64,000 nucleotides of DNA from NCBI RefSeq assembly GCF_032681285.1, contig NZ_CP136336.1:2343001-2407000 (forward strand), read 5' to 3'. The notes below the pieces were generated by a model, which was not told where the DNA came from, searched no databases, and saw nothing but the letters and a program-made list of their open reading frames with translations. The stretch is from Piscinibacter gummiphilus (GTDB lineage: Bacteria > Pseudomonadota > Gammaproteobacteria > Burkholderiales > Burkholderiaceae_C). The position numbers were made by a program, and so were the translations under genes. Shown here piece by piece: positions 1 through 7,575 of the stretch (position 1 is its first letter; every line of letters begins with the position of its first letter).

Positions 1-1122
1 GAAGACGGCTATCGCTCCGACCCCGACTTCCTCTGCCGCGTGCTCGAAGCGGTGATCGACGCGGGGGCGACCACGCTCAACATCCCCGACACCGTGGGCT
101 ATGCGATCCCCGAGCTCTACGGCAACTTCATCCGCAATCTGCGTGAACGCATCCCCAACTCCGACAAGGCGATCTGGTCGGTGCATTGCCACAACGACCT
201 GGGCATGGCGGTCGCCAACTCACTGGCGGGCGTGAAGATCGGTGGTGCGCGCCAGGTGGAGTGCACCATCAACGGCCTCGGCGAACGCGCGGGCAACTGC
301 GCGCTGGAAGAGATCGTGATGGCCGTGCGCACCCGCAAGGACTACTTCGGCCTCTCGCTCGACATCGACGCGTCGCAGATCGTGCCGGCCTCGCGCCTCG
401 TCTCGCAGACCACCGGTTTCGTGGTGCAGCCCAACAAGGCCGTCGTCGGCGCCAACGCCTTCGCGCACGCCTCGGGCATCCACCAGGACGGCGTGCTCAA
501 GGCGCGCGACACCTACGAGATCATGCGTGCCGAAGACGTGGGCTGGACGGCCAACAAGATCGTGCTGGGCAAGCTCTCGGGCCGCAACGCCTTCAAGCAG
601 CGCCTGCACGAACTGGGCATCGAGATGGAGTCCGAGGCCGAGATCAACGCGGCCTTCGCCAAGTTCAAGGAGCTGGCCGACCGCAAGAGCGACATCTTCG
701 ACGAGGACATCCTCGCCCTCGTGATGGACGAGTCGGTGACCACCGAGCACGAGCACTACCGTCTGCTGGCGCTCTCTCAGCGCTCGGAGACCGGCGAGCG
801 CCCGCACGCCCGGGTGGCTTTCGCGGCCGGCGAACAAGAGTTGCATGCTGAGAGCGACGGCAATGGCCCGGTCGACGCCAGCCTCAAGGCCATCGAGACG
901 CAGGTGAAAAGCGGGGCGGAAATGCTGCTTTATTCGGTGAACGCCATCACCTCGGGCAGCACAGAATCACAGGGCGAGGTCACTGTGCGGCTTCAACACG
1001 GCGGGCGTGTCGTGAACGGTGTGGGGTCCGATCCCGACATCGTCGTTGCGTCGGCCAAAGCCTACCTTTCGGCGTTGAACAAGCTGCACAGCAAGAACGA
1101 GCGCGTGGCTGCGCAGGGGTGA
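1..1122 (+). CDS. leuA: 2-isopropylmalate synthase, 3' part (5' end outside window)
   Basis: Condenses acetyl-CoA with 2-oxoisovalerate in the first committed step of leucine synthesis (cytosol). The reading frame is open from base 1, so the start and the N-terminal part of the TIM barrel are missing; 373 codons plus stop remain. Visible are the metal-binding segment VHCHNDLG, the downstream block with GLGERAGNC, the ASGIHQDG segment of the linker, and a C-terminal regulatory domain of about 120 residues ending near SALNKL, which in this family carries leucine feedback control. A hairpin with a T-run follows the stop. The family call is secure; only the extent is incomplete. Confidence 0.96.
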   Translation, partial: EDGYRSDPDFLCRVLEAVIDAGATTLNIPDTVGYAIPELYGNFIRNLRERIPNSDKAIWSVHCHNDLGMAVANSLAGVKIGGARQVECTINGLGERAGNCALEEIVMAVRTRKDYFGLSLDIDASQIVPASRLVSQTTGFVVQPNKAVVGANAFAHASGIHQDGVLKARDTYEIMRAEDVGWTANKIVLGKLSGRNAFKQRLHELGIEMESEAEINAAFAKFKELADRKSDIFDEDILALVMDESVTTEHEHYRLLALSQRSETGERPHARVAFAAGEQELHAESDGNGPVDASLKAIETQVKSGAEMLLYSVNAITSGSTESQGEVTVRLQHGGRVVNGVGSDPDIVVASAKAYLSALNKLHSKNERVAAQG

Positions 1123-1170
1123 TATTTCTCACAAACCTGACAACTCCTAGGTCTGACTTTAGGAAAAACG

Positions 1171-1200
1171 CGCAAGTTTTTGATCTTGCGAGGGTTTTTT
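1171..1200 (+). terminator. Probable rho-independent terminator of leuA
   Basis: CGCAAG (1171-1176) and CTTGCG (1185-1190) form a 6-bp stem with an 8-base loop, followed by AGGG and six T. It lies 49 bases after the leuA stop. The stem is short, and its 3' arm overlaps the putative -35 of the next gene. Confidence 0.55.
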
Positions 1201-1214
1201 CGTTGGCCTACACT
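1186..1214 (+). promoter_or_regulatory. Putative sigma-70 promoter of the PBP7-like gene
   Basis: TTGCGA (1186-1191) and TACACT (1209-1214) are separated by 17 bases, close to the sigma-70 consensus. The GTG start of the next gene is about 30 bases downstream of the -10. The -35 lies inside the leuA terminator hairpin. Confidence 0.5.
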
Positions 1215-1243
1215 CGGGCGACCGAGCGTGAAAGGTAGTTGTT

Positions 1244-2425
1244 GTGGCGCGTCTCACTCAAAAATCAGTGTCGTTGTTGTTTCGTGGCCTGGTGACCGTG
1301 GTGATTGCCGCCTGCCTGCCGTTGTCGGCCGGTGCGGCAGCCAAGCCCGCAAAGAAGCGCGCCGCGGCCGTGGCCAAGGCGCCGGTCAAGGCCAGCAAGG
1401 CCGTGGTGGTGCGTGGCGTCAAGCGCACCAGCCTTCGCACCGCCCGTGTGGTGGTGCCGGCGCGTCCCTCCTTCGGTCAGATCGCAGGCCTGCACTCCGC
1501 CGCCGATCCGCTGGACCTGAAATCAAGCGTGGCCCTGGTGATGGACCAGGACACCAACGAAGTGCTGTTCAGCAAGAACCCGCAAGCGGTCTTGCCCATT
1601 GCTTCGCTCACCAAACTCATGACCGCGCTGGTCGTCACCGAAGCCAAGCTCCCGCTGGATGAGGTGCTCACGATCAGCCAGGACGACGTGGACACCGAAA
1701 AGGGCAGCCGCTCGCGCCTGACGGTCGGCACGCAACTCACTCGCGGCGAGATGATGCATCTCGCGCTGATGTCGTCTGAAAACCGCGCTGCGCATGCGCT
1801 CGGCCGCCACTATCCGGGCGGGCTCGATGCGTTTGTCGCGGCGATGAACCGCAAGGCCATCGAACTGGGCATGCCGGCGACCCGCTACGTCGAGCCCACG
1901 GGCCTGTCGAGCCGCAACCAGTCGAGCGCACGCGATCTCGCCACGCTGGTGAAAGCCGCACACCATTACCCGCTGATCCGCGAACTCTCGACGTCGCCCG
2001 AGCATCAGGTGGCCGTCGGCCATCGCAACCTGCAGTTCCGCAACACCAACGGCCTCGTGCGAGACCCCGACTGGAACATCGGCCTGCAGAAGACGGGCTA
2101 CATCTCCGAAGCCGGCCGTTGCCTGGTGATGCAGGCGCAGATGGCCGGTCGCCAACTCATCATGGTGTTCCTCGATTCGGCCGGCAAGTATTCGCGGATT
2201 GGCGACGCCGAGCGAGTGCGCAAATGGGTCAATGAGCGCATCACTGTGGCTGCGCCGGTGCGTGCGACGCCCACGATCCCGTCGATCGTTTCTCCGATTA
2301 CGCCGGTAGTGCCAGCGGCTGCAGCACCTGCGGCAATGCCTGTGGTGCCGGCTGCCGTCGTGCTGCCCGAGCCCGCGAGCGAGAAGGCACACGAGACGCT
2401 TGAAGCACCGAAGCTCACGTCCTGA
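1244..2425 (+). CDS. pbpG: D-alanyl-D-alanine endopeptidase, PBP7-type penicillin-binding protein
   Basis: A periplasmic serine peptidase that cuts D-Ala-containing crosslinks in peptidoglycan. The 393-residue product has an N-terminal signal or anchor stretch (about residues 9-32), a Lys/Ala-rich linker, then the peptidase S11 domain. The SxxK box is SLTK at 121-124 (nucleophile Ser121), the SxN box is SEN at 178-180, and KTG is at 283-285. MSSENRAA and EPTGLS are typical of the PBP7 branch. The C-terminus is a low-complexity Ala/Pro/Val tail. The start is GTG, with AAAGG about 8 bases upstream. A strong inverted repeat follows the stop. Confidence 0.88.
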   Translation: MARLTQKSVSLLFRGLVTVVIAACLPLSAGAAAKPAKKRAAAVAKAPVKASKAVVVRGVKRTSLRTARVVVPARPSFGQIAGLHSAADPLDLKSSVALVMDQDTNEVLFSKNPQAVLPIASLTKLMTALVVTEAKLPLDEVLTISQDDVDTEKGSRSRLTVGTQLTRGEMMHLALMSSENRAAHALGRHYPGGLDAFVAAMNRKAIELGMPATRYVEPTGLSSRNQSSARDLATLVKAAHHYPLIRELSTSPEHQVAVGHRNLQFRNTNGLVRDPDWNIGLQKTGYISEAGRCLVMQAQMAGRQLIMVFLDSAGKYSRIGDAERVRKWVNERITVAAPVRATPTIPSIVSPITPVVPAAAAPAAMPVVPAAVVLPEPASEKAHETLEAPKLTS

Positions 2426-2444
2426 GTTGGCGCTGAAGTTCAAA

Positions 2445-2475
2445 CAGAAGAGCCCGGCGCTGCCGGGCTCTTCTG
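2445..2475. terminator. Bidirectional terminator between convergent pbpG and the IclR gene
   Basis: A perfect 14-bp inverted repeat: the arm CAGAAGAGCCCGGC (2445-2458), a 3-base loop GCT, and the complementary arm at 2462-2475. It sits exactly between two convergent stop codons. Short T/A-rich stretches lie on both sides, so it can serve both strands. Confidence 0.85.
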
Positions 2476-2494
2476 CTTTCAGCCGCATGGAAGC

Positions 2495-3262
2495 TCAGGC
2501 GCGGTGCCCGAGCGCCGATGAGATCTGCGACGCAGTGGCCTTCAGCCGCTCCAGCCACGCCTCTTCCAGGCGGTCGGCGGGGGCCGAGATCGACAGGCCG
2601 GCCACGAGCTTGCCTTGGTCGTCGAGGATGCCGGCGGCCATGCAGCGCACGCCCAACTCCAGCTCTTCGTCGTCGCGCGCGGTGCCGTACTGCAGCACCT
2701 TCGAGAGTTCGCGCTCCAGGTTGCCGACGTCGGTGATGCTGTTGCGAGTGTGACCAGCCAAACCCGTGCGCGTGGCGTAGGCGCGCACGCGTTGCGGATC
2801 GTCGTGCGCCAGGAAGAGCTTGCCGACGGAGGTGAGGTGCAGGGGCGCCCGGCCACCGACCGCACGGACCACCTGCATGCCCGAGCGCTCGCTGTAGGTG
2901 CGCTCGATGTAGACGATCTCGTCGCCCTGGCGCACGGAAAGGTTCACCGGCTGATGCGTCAGCTTGTGCAGCTCGCGCATCGGGCCGAGCGCGGCGTCGC
3001 GCACATCGAGTCGCGCCTTCACGAGATTGCCGAGTTCGAGCAGGCGCATACCGAGGCGGTAGCTACCGGCTTCGGGGCGATCGACATAGCGGCCAACCGT
3101 CAGGTCGTTCAGGATGCGGTGCGCGGTGGAGGGGTGCAGCCCCGTCTGCTCGCTGATGAGCTTCAGGGAGACCGGGTCCTGGTGCGAGGCCAGCAGGTCC
3201 AGCAGCGAGAACATGCGTTCCAGCACCTGGATTGCCGGCTTTTGATCCTCTTTGCTTTTCAT
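2495..3262 (-). CDS. IclR-family transcriptional regulator
   Basis: A DNA-binding regulator of about 255 residues. The N-terminal winged helix-turn-helix includes SEQTGLHPSTAHRILNDL. The C-terminal IclR effector domain (about residues 80-250) includes VGKLFLAHDD and the family-typical segment LELGVRCMAAGILDD. The effector is unknown. I prefer the internal start at 3262 (MKSKEDQ) because a GAGAA stretch lies 8 bases upstream; an in-frame ATG at 3298 has no visible ribosome-binding site and lies 8 bases from the hpnE stop. It follows hpnCDE on the same strand, so it could be co-transcribed, but a role in squalene metabolism is not shown. Confidence 0.87.
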   Translation of the reverse strand: MKSKEDQKPAIQVLERMFSLLDLLASHQDPVSLKLISEQTGLHPSTAHRILNDLTVGRYVDRPEAGSYRLGMRLLELGNLVKARLDVRDAALGPMRELHKLTHQPVNLSVRQGDEIVYIERTYSERSGMQVVRAVGGRAPLHLTSVGKLFLAHDDPQRVRAYATRTGLAGHTRNSITDVGNLERELSKVLQYGTARDDEELELGVRCMAAGILDDQGKLVAGLSISAPADRLEEAWLERLKATASQISSALGHRA

Positions 3263-3306
3263 GCGGGGATTCTCACCCGATTCGCGCGCGTTTTGCATCG
3301 CGAAAA

Positions 3307-4572
3307 TCAGACGACCATGCCAGCAGCAAGCCCGGAACGGGTGGCGCCTTCGAGCGTGGCCGGATAGGGGCCTTCGACATAGTCGCCTGCGGCCAGGAGG
3401 CCTGCCGCGATGTGCTGCGCGGGCCGGCGCAGGCCCGGCGTGCAGAGGAAGGTGGCCCGCTTTTCAGTGGTGGTGCGCAGCGGTTTCCAGTGCGGGCCGC
3501 CGAAAGCCGCTTCGGCCTGCTGCAAGGCCGCCTGCTCGACGGCGCCCATGCCCCGCGCCACCCACTCGGCCGCACCGCTGACCACGAGGGCGACGACGCC
3601 ATCGGGGCCCCCCAGCGCCCCCAGATCGAAGGCGAACTGCGCGGGACGCGCGTTGTCGCTGCGCAGCGCCATCATCGGTTGAGGCAGGCGCCGCGGTGCG
3701 GGCTGCTGTGCGTAGACCGTGACGATGGGCTCATAGCGCAGCTGGGCGGCTTGTGCCGACCACTCGGGGGCGATGGGGGCCGTCAATCGAGCGGCCTCGT
3801 TGGCGGTGCACGAGAGCACCACGGCATCGAAGCTTTCTCCATCGAGTTGCCAGCGCCCTTGGGTGTTTGCAATGCGCTCCACCCGGGTCGACAGGTGCAC
3901 CGTTGCTCCCGATGCCTTGAGCCAGCGCGCCGCCGGGGTGGGCCACAGCTCGCTCAGGCGCTGCCGTGGCAAGAGCAGGTCGGCCGAACCGGGGCCGGAG
4001 AAGAGGGCGTCTTTCAGCACCCGCAGGAAGACGCTGGCGCTCGCCTGAGGTGCCGGGGTGTTGAGGGCGGCGATGCACAGCGGGTCGAGCAGCTCGTCGC
4101 GCACCTTGGCCGGCAGGCGCGCGGTGAGTTGCGACACCGTGAGCGACGCATCGCAGCGAAAACCCCGCAGTGCCCACCCGGTCGACGCCATCAGCATGGC
4201 CTGCTTCTCGCGCCAGCCCCAGCCGGGGTAGCGCATCACCGCCGCGGCGAAGGTGATGAGGGGCGAGCCCGGTTGCAGCTGCAAGCCGGCCCCATCGGGA
4301 TAGGTGACCTTCAATGGCGTGCGCAGCAGGGCCCGGTCGAGATCGACGCCGACGAAGCGCATCAGCGACAGCGTCTGCGAATAGGCGCCGATCAGGATGT
4401 GCTGCCCGTTGTCGAGCAAGGCGTCGCCAAAGTCGACCGCGCGCGCACGGCCGCCGAGTTGCGGCGCCATCTCGAAGAGCGTGACATGGTGGCCGCGCCG
4501 CGTGGCTTCGACGGCGGCTGCGAGCCCGGCCCAACCGCCGCCCACGACGGCCACACGCCGCCCTGCGGCCAT
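3307..4572 (-). CDS. hpnE: Hydroxysqualene dehydroxylase (FAD-dependent)
   Basis: The third enzyme of the bacterial HpnCDE route, reducing hydroxysqualene to squalene. The protein (421 residues) starts with a Rossmann FAD-binding motif, VAVVGGGWAGLAAA, followed by the family's LFEMAPQLGGRAR; its C-terminal part resembles amine oxidase/phytoene desaturase flavoproteins. The ATG at 4572 overlaps the hpnD stop by one base (TGATG), indicating translational coupling; a longer in-frame start at 4608 would overlap hpnD more deeply and is less likely. Gene order hpnC-hpnD-hpnE supports the call. Squalene may feed hopanoid synthesis, though no hopene cyclase lies in the window. Confidence 0.88.
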   Translation of the reverse strand: MAAGRRVAVVGGGWAGLAAAVEATRRGHHVTLFEMAPQLGGRARAVDFGDALLDNGQHILIGAYSQTLSLMRFVGVDLDRALLRTPLKVTYPDGAGLQLQPGSPLITFAAAVMRYPGWGWREKQAMLMASTGWALRGFRCDASLTVSQLTARLPAKVRDELLDPLCIAALNTPAPQASASVFLRVLKDALFSGPGSADLLLPRQRLSELWPTPAARWLKASGATVHLSTRVERIANTQGRWQLDGESFDAVVLSCTANEAARLTAPIAPEWSAQAAQLRYEPIVTVYAQQPAPRRLPQPMMALRSDNARPAQFAFDLGALGGPDGVVALVVSGAAEWVARGMGAVEQAALQQAEAAFGGPHWKPLRTTTEKRATFLCTPGLRRPAQHIAAGLLAAGDYVEGPYPATLEGATRSGLAAGMVV

Positions 4573-5408
4573 CAACGGCCTCGCCAGTTCGTGCGTGCGG
4601 CGATCCACAGCTTGCGCACGGGCGTGAGCGAGATGCGCTGGTGCAGCACCTGGAAGCCGCCGGCCTCGATCTCGCGCAGCAGCGTGCGGTAGATGTTGGC
4701 CATCATCAGCCCCGGCTTCTGCGCCTTCCGGTCGGCCTCGGGCAGCAGGGCGAGGGCTTCGTCGTAGAGGCAGTGCGCGCGCTCGGCCTGGAATTTCATC
4801 AACGCGGTGAATCGCTCGCTGTAGCCGCGGTTGAGCACCTCGTGCGCCTTCACGTCGAAGCGCTGCAGCTCCGACACCGGCAGGTACACGCGGCCTCGCC
4901 GCGCATCGTCGCCCACGTCGCGGATGATGTTGGTGAGCTGCATCGCGAGGCCGAGCTTGTGCGCGTACTGCACGGTCGACGCTTCGGTGCGGCCGAAGAT
5001 GCTCGAGGCCACCTCGCCCACCACGCCGGCCACGAGGTGGCAGTAGCGCTCGAGGCCGGGGAAGTCGAGGTAGCGACTCTGGTCGAGGTCCATCTGGCAG
5101 CCGTCGATCACGGCGATGAGATGCTCGGCGCGGATGTCGTAGTCAGCGATGTGCGGCATCAGGGCCTTCATCGCCGGGTGGCTCGGCTGGCCGCCGAAGC
5201 TCGTGGCAACCTCTTTGCGCCACCACGCGAGCTTGGTCGCGGCGACGCCGGGGTCGTGCACCTCGTCGACCACGTCGTCCACTTCTCGGCAAAAGGCGTA
5301 GAAGGCCGTGATCGCCGCACGCCGCGGTGGCGGCAAAAAGAGGAAGGCGTAGTAGAAGCTCGACCCGCTGGCCGCTGCCTTCTGCTGCACGTATTGCTCG
5401 GGCGTCAT
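4572..5408 (-). CDS. hpnD: Presqualene diphosphate synthase
   Basis: A trans-isoprenyl diphosphate synthase (278 residues) that condenses two farnesyl diphosphates to presqualene diphosphate. It has both Asp-rich motifs of the squalene/phytoene synthase family: FCREVDDVVDE near residue 45 and NIIRDVGDD in the middle. The N-terminus MTPEQYVQQKAAASGSSFYY is typical of HpnD. The ATG at 5408 overlaps the hpnC stop by four bases (ATGA), and the stop overlaps the hpnE start, so the three genes form one coupled unit. Confidence 0.92.
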   Translation of the reverse strand: MTPEQYVQQKAAASGSSFYYAFLFLPPPRRAAITAFYAFCREVDDVVDEVHDPGVAATKLAWWRKEVATSFGGQPSHPAMKALMPHIADYDIRAEHLIAVIDGCQMDLDQSRYLDFPGLERYCHLVAGVVGEVASSIFGRTEASTVQYAHKLGLAMQLTNIIRDVGDDARRGRVYLPVSELQRFDVKAHEVLNRGYSERFTALMKFQAERAHCLYDEALALLPEADRKAQKPGLMMANIYRTLLREIEAGGFQVLHQRISLTPVRKLWIAARTNWRGR

Positions 5409-6262
5409 GGGCGCGCCTCCTGCAGCGATGAGGCGGCGCCGGGCTTCATGCGCAGGGCGCGCCAGAGCAGCAGGGGCGCGTCGTACCAGCGAAGCGTCGG
5501 GCGGAAGTGGAGGGTGTCGTGATGCAAGTGTTCGATCTTCTCCAGGATGCGCAGTCCGCCTTGCACCACCAGCCGCAGCTCCCAGCCGGCCCGGCCGGGA
5601 ATGGCGTGGACGAGCGGTGCGCCTTCCAGCATCAGCCCTCGCGCCCAGCCCACCATCTCCGCGACGAGGTGGCGCATGGCCGGCGAGTCCTCTCGGGCGA
5701 GCAGCGCGGTGAGTCGGATGCCATGCCGCGACAGGTCTGCCATCGGGATGTAAGCACGGCCGCGCGTGGTGTCGATGCTCAGGTCCTGCCAGAAGTTGAT
5801 GAGCTGCAGTGCGCTGCAAATGGCATCGGATTGCCGAAGCGAGCGCGCGTCGCGGATGTCGTAGAGGTGAAGCAGCAGGCGGCCGACGGGGTTGGCCGAG
5901 CGGCGGCAGTAGTCGAGCACGCCGGCACGGTCGGCGTACTGGTGCTGGTGCACGTCTTGTTCGAACGCGGAAATCAGGTCTTCCAGCAGGTCCAGCGGCA
6001 GTTGGTGCTGGTCGAGCGTGCGCTTGAGTGGCGTGAAGACGGCCGACCAGCGAGGCGAAGGCGCGGCGCCTTGCGCCACGGCCCGCAACTCGGCTCGATA
6101 GGCCTGCAGGGCAGCGGTCCGTTCGGCAGGGGAGGCGTCGCCTTCGTCGGCGAGGTCGTCGGCCGTGCGGGCGAACCAGTAGATCGCGGCAACGGCCGGG
6201 CGCAGCGGCGGCGGGCACAGCACCGAGGCGACCGGGAAGTTTTCGTAGTGGTCGATGCTCAT
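5405..6262 (-). CDS. hpnC: Hydroxysqualene synthase
   Basis: A squalene synthase-like enzyme of 285 residues that converts presqualene diphosphate to hydroxysqualene. Asp-rich motifs are seen as RTADDLADEGD (near residue 33) and NFWQDLSID. The N-terminus MSIDHYENFPVAS is characteristic of HpnC. It is the first gene of the hpnCDE unit. The ribosome-binding site is weak. The 176-bp gap upstream also carries the divergent promoter of the RND pump. Confidence 0.92.
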   Translation of the reverse strand: MSIDHYENFPVASVLCPPPLRPAVAAIYWFARTADDLADEGDASPAERTAALQAYRAELRAVAQGAAPSPRWSAVFTPLKRTLDQHQLPLDLLEDLISAFEQDVHQHQYADRAGVLDYCRRSANPVGRLLLHLYDIRDARSLRQSDAICSALQLINFWQDLSIDTTRGRAYIPMADLSRHGIRLTALLAREDSPAMRHLVAEMVGWARGLMLEGAPLVHAIPGRAGWELRLVVQGGLRILEKIEHLHHDTLHFRPTLRWYDAPLLLWRALRMKPGAASSLQEARP

Positions 6263-6361
6263 GAGAGGCGCGCATTGTCGCCGTGAGCGCCGCTTTTCAC
6301 GGCCTTCTGTGCCGATGTCGTCGCTCGCCGCAACCGGGCACCTGGGCCGCGCAAAAGTCGT

Positions 6362-6391
6362 TTGACAGGCCAGGGTTTGCCTGAATACATT
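6362..6391 (+). promoter_or_regulatory. Putative sigma-70 promoter of the first RND efflux operon
   Basis: TTGACA (6362-6367), a perfect -35, is followed after 18 bases by TACATT (6386-6391), a 4/6 match to the -10. The operator-like palindrome starts at the next base, so a bound repressor would block this promoter. Confidence 0.6.
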
Positions 6392-6405
6392 ACTGACCAG
6401 TCAGT
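6392..6405. promoter_or_regulatory. TetR/AcrR-type operator candidate
   Basis: A perfect inverted repeat, ACTGAC-CA-GTCAGT, just downstream of the -10 and extended by a further CAG. The TGAC-N-GTCA core is common in operators of TetR-family repressors of RND pumps. No TetR gene lies beside it; the regulator must be encoded elsewhere. Confidence 0.6.
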
Positions 6406-6438
6406 CAGTTGTGTAAATCAAGTCCCGCCGAGGCTCCC

Positions 6439-7575
6439 ATGCGTCACACCCTGCTCGTTCCGTTGCTCAGCGTGGCCGTTCTGGCCGCTTGCACCAAGGC
6501 CGAACCTGTTTCTGCGCCCGTTCGCGCCGTGCGAACGATGACGATCTCGACCGAAAGCGCGGGCGGGGCCTACGAGTACGCGGGCGAGGTGCGGGCGCGC
6601 ACCGAGTCGCGGCTGGGCTTCCGGGTGGGCGGGAAGATCGTGCGCCGTGTCGTCAACGTGGGGGACTCGGTGAAGGCCGGGCAGGTGCTGGCTCAGCTCG
6701 ACCCCCAGGACCTGAAGCTCGGGCAGGCCGCCGCACAGGCATCGCTCGTGGCGGCGCAGGCGAACCTCGACCAGACCCAGGCCGACTTCAAGCGCTTCAA
6801 GGAACTGCGCGACCAAGGCTTCATCAGCTCGGCGGAGCTCGAACGCCGCGAGACAGCGCTCAAGGCCGCACAGGCCCAGCTCGACCAGGCGCGCGCGCAA
6901 GCCAGCGTGCAAGGCAACCAGGCCGGCTACACCACCCTCGTGGCCGATGCGAACGGCGTCATCACCGGCGTCGACGCCGAGCCCGGCATGGTCGTGGCGG
7001 CCGGTGCGCCGGTGGTGCGCCTCGCGCACGATGGCCCGCGCGACGTGGTGTTCAACGTGCCGGAAGACAAGGTCAACCTGGTGAAGAGCCTGGCCGCGCA
7101 ACCTGCGCGACTGAAGGCCAGGCTGTGGGGTTCGACCGACACCTTCCCGGCGCAGATCCGCGAAGTGGCCGCCGCGGCCGACCCGGTGACCCGCACGTTC
7201 GCCGTCAAGGCCGACCTCGGGCAGACGCCCGCCACCGCCGCGGTGCGCCTGGGCCAGACGGCCACCATCGTGGCCGAACTGCCGCGCCAGGCCGGCGTGA
7301 CCAAGCTGCCGCTGTCTGCGCTGCGTGAAGCGCAGGGTGCAACCAACGTGTGGGTCGTCGACAAGGCGACCATGACCGTGGCGCTCAAGAAGGTGCAGCT
7401 GGCAGGCGCCGAGGGCAACGATGCGGTGATCACCGGCGGTGTGTCGCCGGGTGACGTGGTCGTGACTGCCGGGGTGCACGTGCTCAACCCGGGCGAGCAG
7501 GTCAAGTTCTATGCCGACCCGGGCGCACCCGCGACCGCCTCGGCCGACATCGGCACCCCCGTGGCGGTGAAGTGA
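6439..7575 (+). CDS. RND efflux periplasmic adaptor (membrane fusion) lipoprotein
   Basis: Links an inner-membrane RND pump to an outer-membrane channel. The 378-residue product begins with a lipoprotein signal ending in VAVLAAC (Cys18), followed by a barrel-sandwich/lipoyl half (RVGGKIVRRVVNVGDSVKAG), an alpha-helical hairpin with Gln/Ala-rich coiled coil (about residues 95-165), the second lipoyl half and beta-barrel domains. The ATG at 6439 is chosen because it places the lipobox correctly. The stop overlaps the permease GTG. The substrate cannot be told from sequence. No TolC gene accompanies this pair, so a channel encoded elsewhere must serve it. Confidence 0.9.
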   Translation: MRHTLLVPLLSVAVLAACTKAEPVSAPVRAVRTMTISTESAGGAYEYAGEVRARTESRLGFRVGGKIVRRVVNVGDSVKAGQVLAQLDPQDLKLGQAAAQASLVAAQANLDQTQADFKRFKELRDQGFISSAELERRETALKAAQAQLDQARAQASVQGNQAGYTTLVADANGVITGVDAEPGMVVAAGAPVVRLAHDGPRDVVFNVPEDKVNLVKSLAAQPARLKARLWGSTDTFPAQIREVAAAADPVTRTFAVKADLGQTPATAAVRLGQTATIVAELPRQAGVTKLPLSALREAQGATNVWVVDKATMTVALKKVQLAGAEGNDAVITGGVSPGDVVVTAGVHVLNPGEQVKFYADPGAPATASADIGTPVAVK

